Assembly (NCBI GenBank): GCA_033439265.1
Contig: JAVTVX010000016.1
Location: 17,034,701-17,098,700 of the forward strand
Direction: 5' to 3'
From: Dillenia suffruticosa
Taxonomy: Eukaryota; Streptophyta; Magnoliopsida; Dilleniales; Dilleniaceae
DNA length: 64,000 nucleotides
Program-made: the position numbers and the translations under genes
The notes under the pieces: generated by a model
Database searches by the model: none
The model's input: the letters and a program-made list of their open reading frames with translations, nothing else
What the model was told of the DNA's origin: nothing
Shown here: piece by piece, positions 11,053-21,303 of the stretch
Layout of the letters: each line of letters starts with the position of its first letter
How positions within the stretch are numbered: the stretch's first letter is position 1

Positions 11053-12241
11053 TAGGGGTGACCACTATTCCGGAATCCCCGGTTCCGGTTCATCATCCAC
11101 CGGAACCAAAACTAAATTGCTTACCAACGGTTCCCGTTTCAATTCCTCATGATTCGGTTTCTTGATCATCCTCTGAACCCGGAACCAAACCGCTTATCAA
11201 CGGTTTCCGGTTCCTTATGGTTCAGTTCCGGTTCGGGTTCGAACCGTTTGGACTCAAAATTTAAATTCTTTAATTTAAATTCTCTCATCTCTTTAATAGG
11301 TCGACTTGACTATTTTGTTTTTCAATTCATTAACTTGGCCTACTTATTTTAATTTAAGTTGTCTTGTGTTTAAATTTTGTCCAAACTTAAGTTTTGAACG
11401 TAGGCTTTTGACTTAGGCCAATTTATTTGTTCTATGTAATTCTTTAAATCAAACATTTATCATAAAAACATTTTCATCGAAACATATTTGAACAAATTCA
11501 CATCACTAGATGAAAGAAAGAATATATATATTATCATTTTTATAATTATAATATATCACATATTTAATTCTTTGTTTTTACGATAAAAAAAAGAAAAAAA
11601 AAAGAAAAAAGAAAAGAAAAGGGCTTGAACTCAAGTTATATAAATTAAGTTGTCTGCGTATCCTTTTGTGGTTTAAAGGAATCAAAAACCGTCGTAATTC
11701 ATTTACCATTTGAATTTATAACATTCTTACCTTAACTTAATCTGAAATATTGTTAGAGGTAGCGGTTGAATTTTTTATCCTTCTACATGTTGATTGTTGT
11801 GACACAATAATAAAAAAATTTGAATTTTAAATGATTTTGCTTTTTGTGCATATTTATTATTATGATTGTAATATAATAATGAAAATTTTGAATTTTGAAT
11901 AATTTTGATCTATGTGCATATTGATTGTTATGACACAATAATAAAAATTTTGAATTTTAAATAATTTTAGTTTTTGTGTATGTTTATTGTTGTGATTGTG
12001 ATACAATAATGAAAATTTTGAATTTTGAATGACTTTAGTGTTTGTATACAAATAAAACCCAATTGTTTTCAAAGATTGAGTTCCGGTTTAAAAAAAGAAA
12101 AATGATTCAGTTTCAGTCCTAGTTCCGGTTCCGGTTCCCATTTTGGAACCGGAATCGAAAAGGCGGTTCCAGTTCAGCTTTTAGACATCCAGTTCCAATT
12201 CGGTTCGGTTCACTGTTTGAATCAAATCGTGGTCACCCCTA
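11053..12241. mobile_element. Non-autonomous hAT element with perfect 8-bp target duplication
   Basis: The 1189-bp insertion begins TAGGGGTGACCAC and ends GTGGTCACCCCTA, a perfect 13-bp inverted repeat. It is flanked by AGAAGGGT at 11045-11052 and 12242-12249. The 8-bp duplication and TAGGGGTG termini are diagnostic of the hAT superfamily. Subterminal regions are rich in GGTTCCGGTTC and its complement. There is no transposase open frame. It interrupts the reverse-transcriptase region of the LINE, so it is younger than that LINE. Confidence 0.93.
11785..12050. repeat. Tandem repeats inside the hAT element
   Basis: Four diverged copies of a unit of about 65 bp of the type TTATTGTTGTGAnACAATAATnAAAATTTTGAATTTT, in which alternate copies are the most alike (higher-order period about 130 bp). 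Confidence 0.75.
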
Positions 12242-12559
12242 AGAAGGGTAGTACATGCATTCTTTCACAAGCTTTATGCAAAAGAATGCATATTTGAAAG
12301 GTGGATAAAGCTGGTTACATGTTGTGTATCTAAATTTTGCAGTCCTAATTAATGGCAGCTCATCTGGTGTCTTTAGGCCTTGTCAAAGACTAAAACAAAG
12401 AGACCCTTTTTTCCATATTTATTCCTGCTTTGGGCTGAAGGTCTTTCAAGAATTCTTCTTAACTTGGAGGGAAAATGTGGTACAAATGGGATTGCCATAC
12501 GTCACCGAAGCCCTCCATGCATATATGTTGGCTCAACTGGAAGTGGATGATTGATGTTT

Positions 12560-12710
12560 GACTCCTGCGTGCTAAGAGCATAGTGCCCTCATGTGCATGG
12601 AGCATTCTCCGTTGGGAGACCCGTCCTCTAAAAGGAATCACTGCAGTGGTCGGTCCAGATTAGTTAGGGCGAAACCCCGAATACCGGACGGTATCCAATA
12701 TATGGTAAAA
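12560..12710 (+). mobile_element. Possible SINE/LINE 3' tail with poly-A
   Basis: A non-coding stretch containing GTGGTCGGTCCAGATTAG, GGCGAAACCCCG and ATACCGGACGG ends in an A-rich run that grades into (TA)n. Sequences of this kind are found at 3' ends of some plant non-LTR elements. No clear RNA polymerase III boxes or target duplication are visible, so this is weak. Confidence 0.35.
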
Positions 12711-12721
12711 AAAAAAAGAAA

Positions 12722-12729
<8 letters not shown>

Positions 12730-12765
<36 letters not shown>
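12730..12765. repeat. (TA)n microsatellite
   Basis: About 18 TA units follow an A-rich tract. Confidence 0.97.
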
Positions 12766-12767
<2 letters not shown>

Positions 12768-13349
12768 CGGACTGCAGCTTTCCATTCTTGAAGCAAATAC
12801 AAAAACGCAGTGGTCGAAGTACTGAAAGGATATGAAGGGGTCTCTGTTTGGTAGATAAACGTGAATAAATTATTCATATTTTTTAATCCTAACACCTCTT
12901 ATACTGACGAAGAGGTCGTTCAATGTTTGAGCCTTTAAGAGCTTTGAAAGGCATGGTAAATATTTGACACTTAAGCTTTGATTGGCAGATCAAAGAGACA
13001 TACTTTTCTCCAATTTAAAAGAAAGGATTATAAAGAAAACAAAGAGGTTGGTAAGGAAAATATTCTCTCATGAAGAGAAATTTTAATCAAGTCACTGGCC
13101 ATTTTTCTATTGGAGGTGTTCCTTTTTCCTTCCTGTAAACCTTTGTTCTAGCATCAGTTCTTTCTTTTTTATTTTTTTATTTTTTGTCTTGACTAATCGG
13201 AACGTAGATTATCCAATGAATTCAATTCGAGTAATGTGAGGTCCTTCCAAAGACTTAAAATTGAGATTTTGATTGAAAGAGTTTAGTAGGATCCATAAGA
13301 CATTAGCCTGGCATCAGTTCTATATATTAGCTAACTTTTGGTGGGGACA

Positions 13350-13800
13350 ATAGAAAGATGATAGAAAAACTCACCGGATCAGTTGGGATAGGATGTGCAA
13401 AATAAAATGGGAAGGGGGGACTGGGCTTCAGAGAGCTGCTTAGAGGTTTTAACTTCACAATATTTGCAAAACATGGCTGTAGACTACTAGAAGACATATT
13501 ATCGTGTCTTGAGAAAAAATATTTACTGCATTGCTCTTTTCTCAATCCTAAGCTTGGCCTTATCATTTTCAAGGAGAAGCATATTAACCATAAGAGAGCG
13601 ATTAGAAAAGGCACGAGGGTCAGCAATAAGAAGCAGGTACGAATTTGGACAGATAAATGGTTACCTCATTCCTATTCTTTCAGATTTCAAAGTTGGATGA
13701 GAAACTTACAGAAGGATGCTCAGGTTTGGGCTCTCATTAATGAAGCCTCATTTACATGGAATATTGAATTAATAAATGAGTACTTTCCAGTCAATTGGTA
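13350..13800 (+). mobile_element. LINE 3'-part fragment (ORF2 C-terminal region)
   Basis: Plus-strand pieces read SWDRMCKIKWEGGLGFREL, NFTIFAKHGCRLL, KRAIRKGTRVSNKKQVRIW and TDKWLP, then VWALINEASFTWNIELI. These are the landmarks that follow the reverse transcriptase in plant L1 ORF2. Frameshifts separate them. It could be the continuation of the LINE ending near 12545 or a different copy; the intervening 800 bp do not settle it. Confidence 0.75.
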
Positions 13801-14303
13801 TGTTGTTCTTAGCCCCATTTTCATCTATTGTAATAAGCATTTCTTTTATACCATTATTACATAAACTTATTATTTGTGTTATAATTAAATAGTCAATAAA
13901 AATATTAAAAGAATATGTAACCCACATATATTTTCTCTTACCAGGCACAAAATCCGTCAATTTGACTAAATACTACAAGATAAAGTTAATTTAACATTTC
14001 CACGTCCTAGAGAAGAGACTTCTTAAAAAATCATCCAACTCCATACGGTTAGTTGAGAATAAATTCATCAAATTTGCATGCAAAATTTTGACCATCAAGT
14101 TCACAAATTTAAGGACTGAAAAGCATTCCAATCCATTATTGTTTACTAAAGATTTCCATATTGACCTAGCACATACGGCCAAATATGCCATCCTCCAGAT
14201 CCAACCATCACAAAAACTATAAGATCATATAATGTATATAACAAAATAACAACATTAAATGACATTGGAGCATAAAATCAAGAGCCCCAAGAAGAAAAGG
14301 ACT
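13800..14303. other. Intergenic, 3' side of the glutaredoxin-like gene
   Basis: AT-rich sequence without a recognisable gene. It presumably includes the 3' untranslated region of the minus-strand gene that ends at 14304. Confidence 0.5.
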
Positions 14304-15491
14304 TTAGCAGCAAACAGGACAGAGTATCAAACCATTTTCATTGCACTCAGGGCAAATGCTTGAACACCCATCAAAATTTCCCTCATCCAAAGCAATTCTA
14401 TGGCTTCCATTGCATCTCAAACACAAAATAAACCGAATTCCAGCACACCCATCACACGGTCCATCGGATTTTTTTACAGGAACTCCATCAAAGAGTCTTC
14501 TGAGCTTCCCCTGTTCATGAAGCCCTAACACTTCCTCTGCTCCACCAATGTACCTTCCCTTTATAAAAAGTCTCGGAGGAACGAATTTATCACCCAAAAC
14601 TCTCCACATTTCTTCTCTGAAAACGATGTGCATTGAAATGTCTCTCTCTTGATAATCAATTTTGAAGCTGTCTAGTAGGAATCTAATGCTGTTGCAGTCT
14701 TCATATGTTTTTCTTATACCTTTCAATGTGGTAGTGTAGAAGATTACCGTGTCGATTCCTCCTGGAGGGATTTTCTCTTCAAATTCCAACAAGGGAATGG
14801 GGTTTTCTTCTTCATCAATTCTCCGAGTTTTTGATGGAGGCTCCTCGTCTTCCTCGATTTCAGGTATTGCTTCCTCGATTCGGATATCCACCTCTGTTTC
14901 TTCATTTAACATGTGCTCCATTACTGCTTGTCGAAATGCTTCTAGCAAATTGGGATCAAAAAGAGTTCCAGAGTTCAAATCCGGTCGCCTAAAAGATGAG
15001 ATGTCAATTTCTGACAATGGGGTTTGATGATTTTTTTCCGATTTTGATTTCTTCTCGGGTGGCTTCAGAGCTTCAAATCCTCCGTTTCTCCAAAACCCAT
15101 TTTCAGAAAACTTCGAGTTCTCCGTAGATTCTTGAATTGGGTCCTTTTTCATTGAAATTGGGCCGATGTTTTCTTTGTTATCCATCAGATCATCAATCTC
15201 GACTTCTTCTTCTTCTTCTTCAAGATCTTTCATAAGCTCAGCCACATCTATAATATCAGGGTCTCGGTTTGTTTTAGTACTCCCTTTTACATTTATCTGT
15301 TCCTGTTCTTGTTCTTCTTCTTTATTGCAGAACTGAGTATCAGATTTATAATCCGAATTCGGGGGGAAGGATTCCATAAATCCATCAGATGCAGTCACCT
15401 GAAGAATCCGATCCTGTTTCAGATACCCAATTGGCCGGATTGACTTCAATTTCTTCAAAAATTTCCCCTTCATTGTCTTCATCTTTGGCAA
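14304..15491 (-). CDS. Glutaredoxin-domain Cys-rich protein (At5g39865/At3g28850-like)
   Basis: Single-exon, intact 395-residue protein. Residues 1-20 are basic (KGKFLKKLKSIRP). Residues 50-240 are low complexity and acidic, with a poly-Glu run near 90. A glutaredoxin-like domain spans about 246-340 (DTVIFYTTTLKGIRKTYEDC, then FVPPRLFIKGRYIGGAEEV). A C-terminal Cys cluster follows with CxxC pairs at 346/349, 357/360, 380/383 and 391/394. The domain lacks the CPYC/CGFS active site of true glutaredoxins, having TTTLKGIRKTYEDC in its place, as is usual for this plant family. The Cys cluster suggests metal binding. Molecular function is unknown; a scaffold role is only inference. The first ATG is followed closely by others (residues 4 and 7), which would scarcely change the product. 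Confidence 0.92.
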   Translation of the reverse strand: MPKMKTMKGKFLKKLKSIRPIGYLKQDRILQVTASDGFMESFPPNSDYKSDTQFCNKEEEQEQEQINVKGSTKTNRDPDIIDVAELMKDLEEEEEEVEIDDLMDNKENIGPISMKKDPIQESTENSKFSENGFWRNGGFEALKPPEKKSKSEKNHQTPLSEIDISSFRRPDLNSGTLFDPNLLEAFRQAVMEHMLNEETEVDIRIEEAIPEIEEDEEPPSKTRRIDEEENPIPLLEFEEKIPPGGIDTVIFYTTTLKGIRKTYEDCNSIRFLLDSFKIDYQERDISMHIVFREEMWRVLGDKFVPPRLFIKGRYIGGAEEVLGLHEQGKLRRLFDGVPVKKSDGPCDGCAGIRFILCLRCNGSHRIALDEGNFDGCSSICPECNENGLILCPVCC

Positions 15492-15664
15492 AATTGAGTC
15501 AAATTCTGGATCTAGGTGTTTAAGGAACAGAGAAATTGAAGGAAAAGAACAAGTTTTTCAAAGGACCAAGACGCGGAAAGAGAGAGAAATTTAAATTTTA
15601 AGTTGAAATCGATAGCTGATGAGAGTCTACTAAAAATTAGGACCTTTTCTCTCTTTTGCTTTTG

Positions 15665-15666
<2 letters not shown>

Positions 15667-15706
<40 letters not shown>
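15667..15706. repeat. (CT)n microsatellite in the 5' leader/promoter of the glutaredoxin-like gene
   Basis: About 20 CT units (GA on the coding strand) lie some 175-215 bp upstream of the start codon at 15491. GA/CT tracts are common in plant 5' leaders and core promoters and can bind GAGA-type (BBR/BPC) factors; that role is not shown here. Confidence 0.95.
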
Positions 15707-15709
<3 letters not shown>

Positions 15710-15719
15710 AGAGTTCAAC

Positions 15720-16107
15720 GGCTAGAAAGTTGCCTGGTTTATTTTGAATTTTAAAAATAGAAATAAGTGAGAACGACAGAAGATGCTACCTAGTGCACAG
15801 AAAAATAGTGCAATGCCGCTTTCTAGAGTCCACGTGCAACGAAACGACGTTGTTTTGGGAACAATGTAGGGCCAATAGAAGAAAGTGGGCATCTAAATAT
15901 GATGCACCTAAGCAAAAATCTTTGTTGAAAGGCTAAAATAGTGTGTAGTGTGTCCAACGGTCATAATGAGGGGGCCTACAACATCAACAATTCTAGGGTT
16001 GCATAATAATGAGCAATGATGCATATAATGTAATTACCCACTATCTAATTAACGTAACCAATATTCTAATTACCCTATGAAACTTAAGTTTCAATTCGGA
16101 CCATATT
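15720..16107. other. Promoter-side intergenic region
   Basis: Upstream of the minus-strand glutaredoxin-like gene. No further gene, element end or RNA is recognised. Confidence 0.5.
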
Positions 16108-16305
16108 GATTTTTTTTTTATTATCAATCGATAGACGACATCATATTCTGACTAATTTGATTCGAATACTATTAGAGTCAATTTAGGGATAGCTCTCCCA
16201 ATATCATTTTTTTTATTTTTAAATTTTGAATTCAAAACTTAATTATAAAATTTAATATTTTTACTCATTAAACTGACTATCTATTTGTATCTAAACCGTG
16301 TTTAT
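16108..16305 (-). mobile_element. SINE-like repeat, copy 1
   Basis: On the minus strand the copy has a tRNA-like head (a TAGTnnnnTnAGTA-type A box and a TTTTGAATTCAAAA-type B box), a body, and a T-run at 16111-16119 corresponding to the 3' A-tail. It shares blocks with the copies at 16722, 20338, 20820 and 31566 (GAATTCAAAA; a block around TTCGAAT). Target duplications were not identified. Confidence 0.5.
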
Positions 16306-16564
16306 ATCATTCTTATACAGGCTCCCTCACGGCCCAAAATTGATATCATTCTTCCAATCTTAAACATGTCATGTCATGTTGGTGAAACCCCCAGCATTTA
16401 CCAATTCCAATCCCCCTTTAGGGACCATTAAAAATTGAGAAAGTAGCTGAAATTTGTTTTCTCCCTCACTCATCTTTTGCTTTACTTTTAGTATATGAAA
16501 TTGCTAATTCCATTGGACGCATTTTTCTTACCTGAAAATGCACACAAGCAATCAATTTCCACCA

Positions 16565-16565
16565 A

Positions 16566-16597
<32 letters not shown>
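16565..16597. repeat. (AAT)n microsatellite
   Basis: Eleven trinucleotide units. Confidence 0.97.
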
Positions 16598-16598
<1 letters not shown>

Positions 16599-16721
16599 CA
16601 ACAAAGTACGTATAAGTTACCCCAACCTGGCTTGTTGGTGGCCACTGCCCTGCCTCATGAGCTCAAGCCCAACCCTCCTTCGTCATAAGAAGTTCGGGAC
16701 TGTCAACGTAAACTCTGGTTG

Positions 16722-16905
16722 TTTTTTTTTTAATAACCAACTAGAATATGAAGTTATATTCTGATCAATTCGATTTAAACGTGTCAAGTCCAATTTAAGA
16801 AGAGTTTTTCTAATATAATCTTTTTTATTTCTGAATTTTGAATTCGAAATTTGATTAACAAATGTAATACTCGTATCTACTAAATTGACTATCTATTGAT
16901 CGGTT
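16722..16905 (-). mobile_element. SINE-like repeat, copy 2
   Basis: Closely resembles copy 1 at 16108-16305 in the same orientation: ATTCTGATCAATTCGATTT, a TTTTTTATTTCTGAATTTTGAATTC block and ACTAAATTGACTATCTATTG align well. The T-run at 16722-16731 is the A-tail of the minus-strand element. Confidence 0.55.
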
Positions 16906-17800
16906 GCTTTTCTTTTCAAAAGAATTGAAATATATTAAAGAGAATGATGATTGGGGAGAGAGAAGCATTTTTGTTACTTATACTTGCTGCATATGAAGAA
17001 CTTGTAACCTTTATATACATTGATTCGATGCTGTTTTAGTTGAGCTGCTTGCAAAGAGCGACTCAAAAAATGTATCAAGAGATCCCCTAAAAATTGCCTC
17101 AACAAAGTATCACCTAAGTGTGTGTATTCCCTCAACTAATGTGCCTAGAGAACAATAATCTGAAATTTGATACATAAACATGGGGTAATGCCGAAAATTC
17201 AGACAAAAACTTTAGTACAAAATGGTTATGAGTTGCACCTTGATGTCCTTGACATGGCAGTGGCAATGGCCAAGGACTTAATGTAAGGTTAAACCCTCAC
17301 ATTAAGATGACTGTTATATATGTTGAAATTTTTAAACAAACTAATAAATATAATTTTTCATGCAAAAAAATTCATGAATCTTAAACGAATTAAAATCACT
17401 TACCTCTTTCCGACGATTAGATATTCTAGGTTGAGAGAATGTCATAAAATCGAATCACTCTCTATTATTCACAATCCAAATATCTTTTGATAGTAATAAT
17501 TAACCACATCAAAGCTCTTATTTTTCCTATATTTCAATGGGTGAAGATCTATCACTTCTTTTACACTCTTAAAGGTATGTCACTTCTCTTCCTTTTCATT
17601 TTCACGCAAGAATATTTTTTTCAAATAACCAAGTTCGAAGTTATTAGACGAAAAGAGAGACGGGGAAAGGGAGTTATTGGAAAACAGAGAGGGAGTTATC
17701 CAAAAAAAAAAACTACCAACTCCCATTCAAAATTCAAATGTAAAATTGGTTTTGGGTATATTCTCGTGGGCAAACCCGACCCAATTTTCCAAAATGGGTT
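16906..17800. other. Intergenic AT-rich region
   Basis: No convincing coding sequence. Short open frames at 17487-17877 lack any recognisable domain and run partly into the CACTA derivative. Confidence 0.5.
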
Positions 17801-18902
17801 TACTACAAGAAAACATGGTATCAACAACAAAAATTTTCGTTGCTAAAATTCATAAATTCGTCGCTAAAAGGTATTAGTGACAGATTTAGCGACGGAAAAA
17901 ATCTATCACTAAAAATGACCTCGCTAATTTTTACCAACAGAAATGTATCCGTCGTGCTGATTTAAAAAATTTTTTAAAAATCAGCGACAGAAAAATTTTC
18001 CGTTGCTAATAATGAATTATTAGCAATGGATATACAATCCGTCACTAATTGTTGAAGCACCTCAAAAGAACAAGCCACGTGCACTACCCACTCGCCCAAC
18101 CCGCACCTGACCAGCCCGCACATGCCTGCCCACCCTCCTGCCCGACCCGCTTTGCTTTAATCTGTTGAAAATGCCTTCAAAATTGTCTCCGCCTTGCATC
18201 AAATCCTGGCACACGTGAAAGATTGTAACCACTAAAACCACTGTACCAAAGTTAACTATATATCCATATTCTTTTTTTATTATTTATTATCTTTATTTCA
18301 CATTTTTTATTAATAATAAAATAATATAAAATTATAATTTATTATAAAATAATAAAATAATAAAATTTAAGCTTAAAATAAAATAATAAAAAATTTTAAA
18401 AAATAAAATAATATTATTCTACAAAATAAAAAAAATAAAAAATAAAAGAATTATTAAAAAATTATAAAAATTATAAAAATTATAAAAATTATTATAAAAA
18501 TTTAAAAAAAAATCATCGCAAATCCATTGGTAATCTATCGCTAAAATTTCTATTGGTAATCTGTCGGTAAATTTCTATCGCTAATTTATCGATAATCCGA
18601 CGTTGATAGCTATATATGTATATATATATATATATATTTTTCTTCAACAAATGAGTGACGGATTAGCGATAGAAATTTTCCGACGATAAAAATTTCGTTG
18701 GTAATCTGTCGCTGATAGGTTTAAATTTTTTTTTTCGGTTTAGGGTCTACAGATGGATTAGCGATAGAAATATTTCCGTAGCTAATTTTTATCGTTAATC
18801 CGTTACTAATCTCTTGGAAGAGAATCCGACGGTAATCTATTGTAAATCCATTGCTATTAATAACGAATTTATCCATCGTTGATACTGTGTTTTCTGGTAG
18901 TG
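17801..18902. mobile_element. Short non-autonomous CACTA element
   Basis: The left end is TACTACAAGAAAACATGG and the right end (complement) CACTACCAGAAAACACAG. The inverted repeats match at about 22 of 28 positions, including the shared GTATCAAC. A 3-bp target duplication, GTT, flanks the element (17798-17800 and 18903-18905). Subterminal variants of TTAGCGACGGA and AATCCGTCGCTAAT fill both ends. The centre contains a C-rich stretch (18075-18165) and long AT-rich sequence. There is no transposase; it would need a helper such as the element at 1-10283, whose subterminal motif is similar but not the same. Confidence 0.88.
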
Positions 18903-18905
18903 GTT

Positions 18906-20337
18906 GTAGCTTTTTTATTTCGCAAGAATCTATTTGAGTCATCTACTTTTAAGTATTGTAATTTTTTTTCTTTGAACTCAAGTGGATCCACCTTAAACTA
19001 GATCAAATGTGTTAAATGCTTAAATTTAGTATAGTTTTCCTTTTTAATAAAAAATGATTTTTGTTTCAATGTTGCCTATGTTTACATTTACACCAAAGCC
19101 CTCTAATCAAGGCGGGTATAATGACGCCATTGGGAACTTCTAACACCACAAAGCAACATTGTAGGGTTCATAGATGCCCAAAGCAGGTAAACCCTCGGCA
19201 GGTAAACCCTCGGCCTAATTTAGGTCTACCTAGTCTCAAAAGTCAAAACTCAAATCTTAGTTTTAGTTTTAAAATAACAAAATCATATTATATAAAATTT
19301 AAATTTAAATTTAAAAAGTTTTGTTCAGTGGAATAGCTAGTACCAGTTAAGATTTCATTAGAAGAACACTCATACTTTGCTAACATTAGGATTAGGGCAT
19401 TGACATTAATCCTTTTTTTTTTCTTCCCTCTTTAGCTGGATATGATAGTCTCTTCATTGGTGGTCTTTCTTATCTTCTCTGCGCATGACTTTGGATTCTT
19501 CTCCCAAACATAATTCAAATTTCCTTGTTGGAGACAGCCCCAAGTATAGCCGTTGACTTTTTTTTTTTTTGATTAAATAGGGCTGCGAAAATTGAACATT
19601 AGATATCGAGAAAAACGGAGTTTTTAACTCTTCGGCGTCCCTGCAAACACATACACATAGCCGTTGACTTCTGCTTTGTTTGTTCAGGCAATTTCTCACA
19701 CTTCTTTAATTGGACCCAATAAAAAGAATAAACTCAACAATTATGAATCATGAAAAAAGAGAAAATTATAAGGCAATTGAAGTGGGACAGATTTTTTTTT
19801 TTTTTCAAATAAATAGATTGTGCAAATCCAATTGAAGTGGGACAGCTTCCAAAGCGCTTTTCTTAATCATTCTTTGAGGTTCATTAGAACATCCCTGTCT
19901 GATTGCTGACTGCAAACTAATTGCAAAGATATGGGATCTTCTTGTACTAGTTGTCACTTGTTTGATGCCTTCATTGAAAGGTTTCATTTGTTTTCTTTAT
20001 TTTTTTATTACTTTTGTTAAAAATATTATTTTTGATCGTCATTTACCCATAAGAAGCATAAGAACAATAAGCGTAGCACACTGCAAAGAAATTACCATTC
20101 ACGTCGGTCGCAAATAACCCCTAATTTGCCTAACTATTTTTCGTTTCTCCTTTTATTTTATTTTTTTTTCAATTTAAGTGCTGGGAATGCTAACAAGCAA
20201 CCAATCAACCCAAATTTATTTTTTCTTATTTTCAAAAAAACTATTTAGTGCTAGTGAGCAGTCAACAAAGGCTGATGAGTGGAGAGTTTATTAAATTGAG
20301 ATCACTGTTTTTTATAAGATTGAATGCTAACTTATGT
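18906..20337. other. Intergenic region
   Basis: No gene recognised. There is a perfect 18-bp direct repeat of AGGTAAACCCTCGGC type near 19185-19215, and two copies of ATAGCCGTTGACTT near 19546 and 19659. Short open frames have no domain signature. Confidence 0.5.
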
Positions 20338-20515
20338 ATAATTAGTCCGGTAATTGAGTACTGAAATTTTTAAATAAGGTTTCAGTTTTGAATTCTGTAT
20401 ATAGAAAAAATGAATGTTTTGTTTTTTAAAAATCTAATTTAGTTCGAATCAGATTTAGTTAAATCTAAAATAATTACCGAATATCAATAATTTTTTTTTT
20501 TTTAAAAAAAAATAA
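20338..20515 (+). mobile_element. SINE-like repeat, copy 3
   Basis: Plus-strand copy with a head (TAATTAGTCCGGTAATTGAG), B-box-like GTTTTGAATTCTG, a body with TTAGTTCGAATCAGATTTAG and an A/T homopolymer end at 20490-20515. It resembles the copies at 16108 and 16722 in the opposite orientation. Confidence 0.5.
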
Positions 20516-20819
20516 GATTGAATGTTAACATACTCGGTGACACAATGATCATAAATTATATAAATATTAGTATCAATTGAACAGTCAAACTCCCTCCCCC
20601 CAAAAACAACCCCACCAAAACAAAAATGAGGAAAAAAAAAAACCTATAGCCGTGCTCCTCACGGCAAAGCAAACTCCATTTCGTCAAGAAAGTCCTTTTT
20701 TTTTTTTTTTTTTTTTAATTTTCCAAACCCTCCAATAAAGGACAATAAAAACGAGAACAACGTTTTCCCAAAAATTATGATGATGCGAAATTATGAACTA
20801 CCCTAGAATGCTATTCTCT

Positions 20820-21005
20820 TTTTAGGTCTCATTATTGATATTTGAGATTTTGTCTCGATTAATTCGGATCAATCTTATTATGAGTTTTATTTGATGAGAG
20901 ATCTCTCAACATTATTTTTTCGGTACTCAGAGGGAATCGAACTTCTAACCTGATTAAAGGATAAAAGTAACCTTTCCACCTATGTCAAGAAGTTCTGATC
21001 CCTAG
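20820..21005 (-). mobile_element. SINE-like repeat, copy 4
   Basis: On the minus strand, from 21005, it reads CTTGACATAGGTGGAAAGG (A-box region) and about 30 bp later AGAAGTTCGATTCCCTCTGAG (a good B box), then a body containing CCGAATTAATCGAGAC. The spacing is like that of a tRNA-derived polymerase III promoter. Target duplications are not clear. Confidence 0.55.
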
Positions 21006-21303
21006 AATGCTATTCCATATTGATATAATGCCTTTCCACTTGAACTCTCAACATCCAACAAAATAGCTTTTGGAAGCCACGTCTTTTGAATGTAGCTTTC
21101 ACATATAGAATATAATTGTTTGAATTCCCCCATTGACTAAGAGAACTATACACATAGATTCGAACCCATCCATATATACAACCCCCAAAAAATATCTTTG
21201 AATAATAAAAATCTTAGGTTTTGAACTTTGAACCCAAAAAACTAAACTACATAAGATATCTAAGGGTATTATATATCCCTAAAAAGGGAAAGAAAATGAA
21301 AAA

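Larger units (their letters stand above)
10284..12545 (+). mobile_element. Decayed L1-type LINE, ORF2 region, split by a hAT element
   Basis: Plus-strand translation in shifting frames shows plant L1 reverse-transcriptase landmarks in order: SQEEVMWKQRAKVQRLK..NDRNTSLFHRKA (10380-10500), a stretch like KYWNIVG..NILSKIN (10740-10830), a piece ending LIYDDILVAYERMHFIKG (10980-11040), and after the hAT insertion (11053-12241) INGSSSGVFRPCQRLKQRDP and GLKVFQEF (12348-12460). Several frameshifts and stops show that it is dead. Its upstream part is cut off by the CACTA end at 10283, so the CACTA element inserted into this LINE. A minus-strand open frame at 10532-10825 is a shadow. Confidence 0.82.

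Noticed and set aside
12591..12895. Open frames with Ile-Tyr repeats
   Set aside because: Produced by the (TA)n microsatellite.
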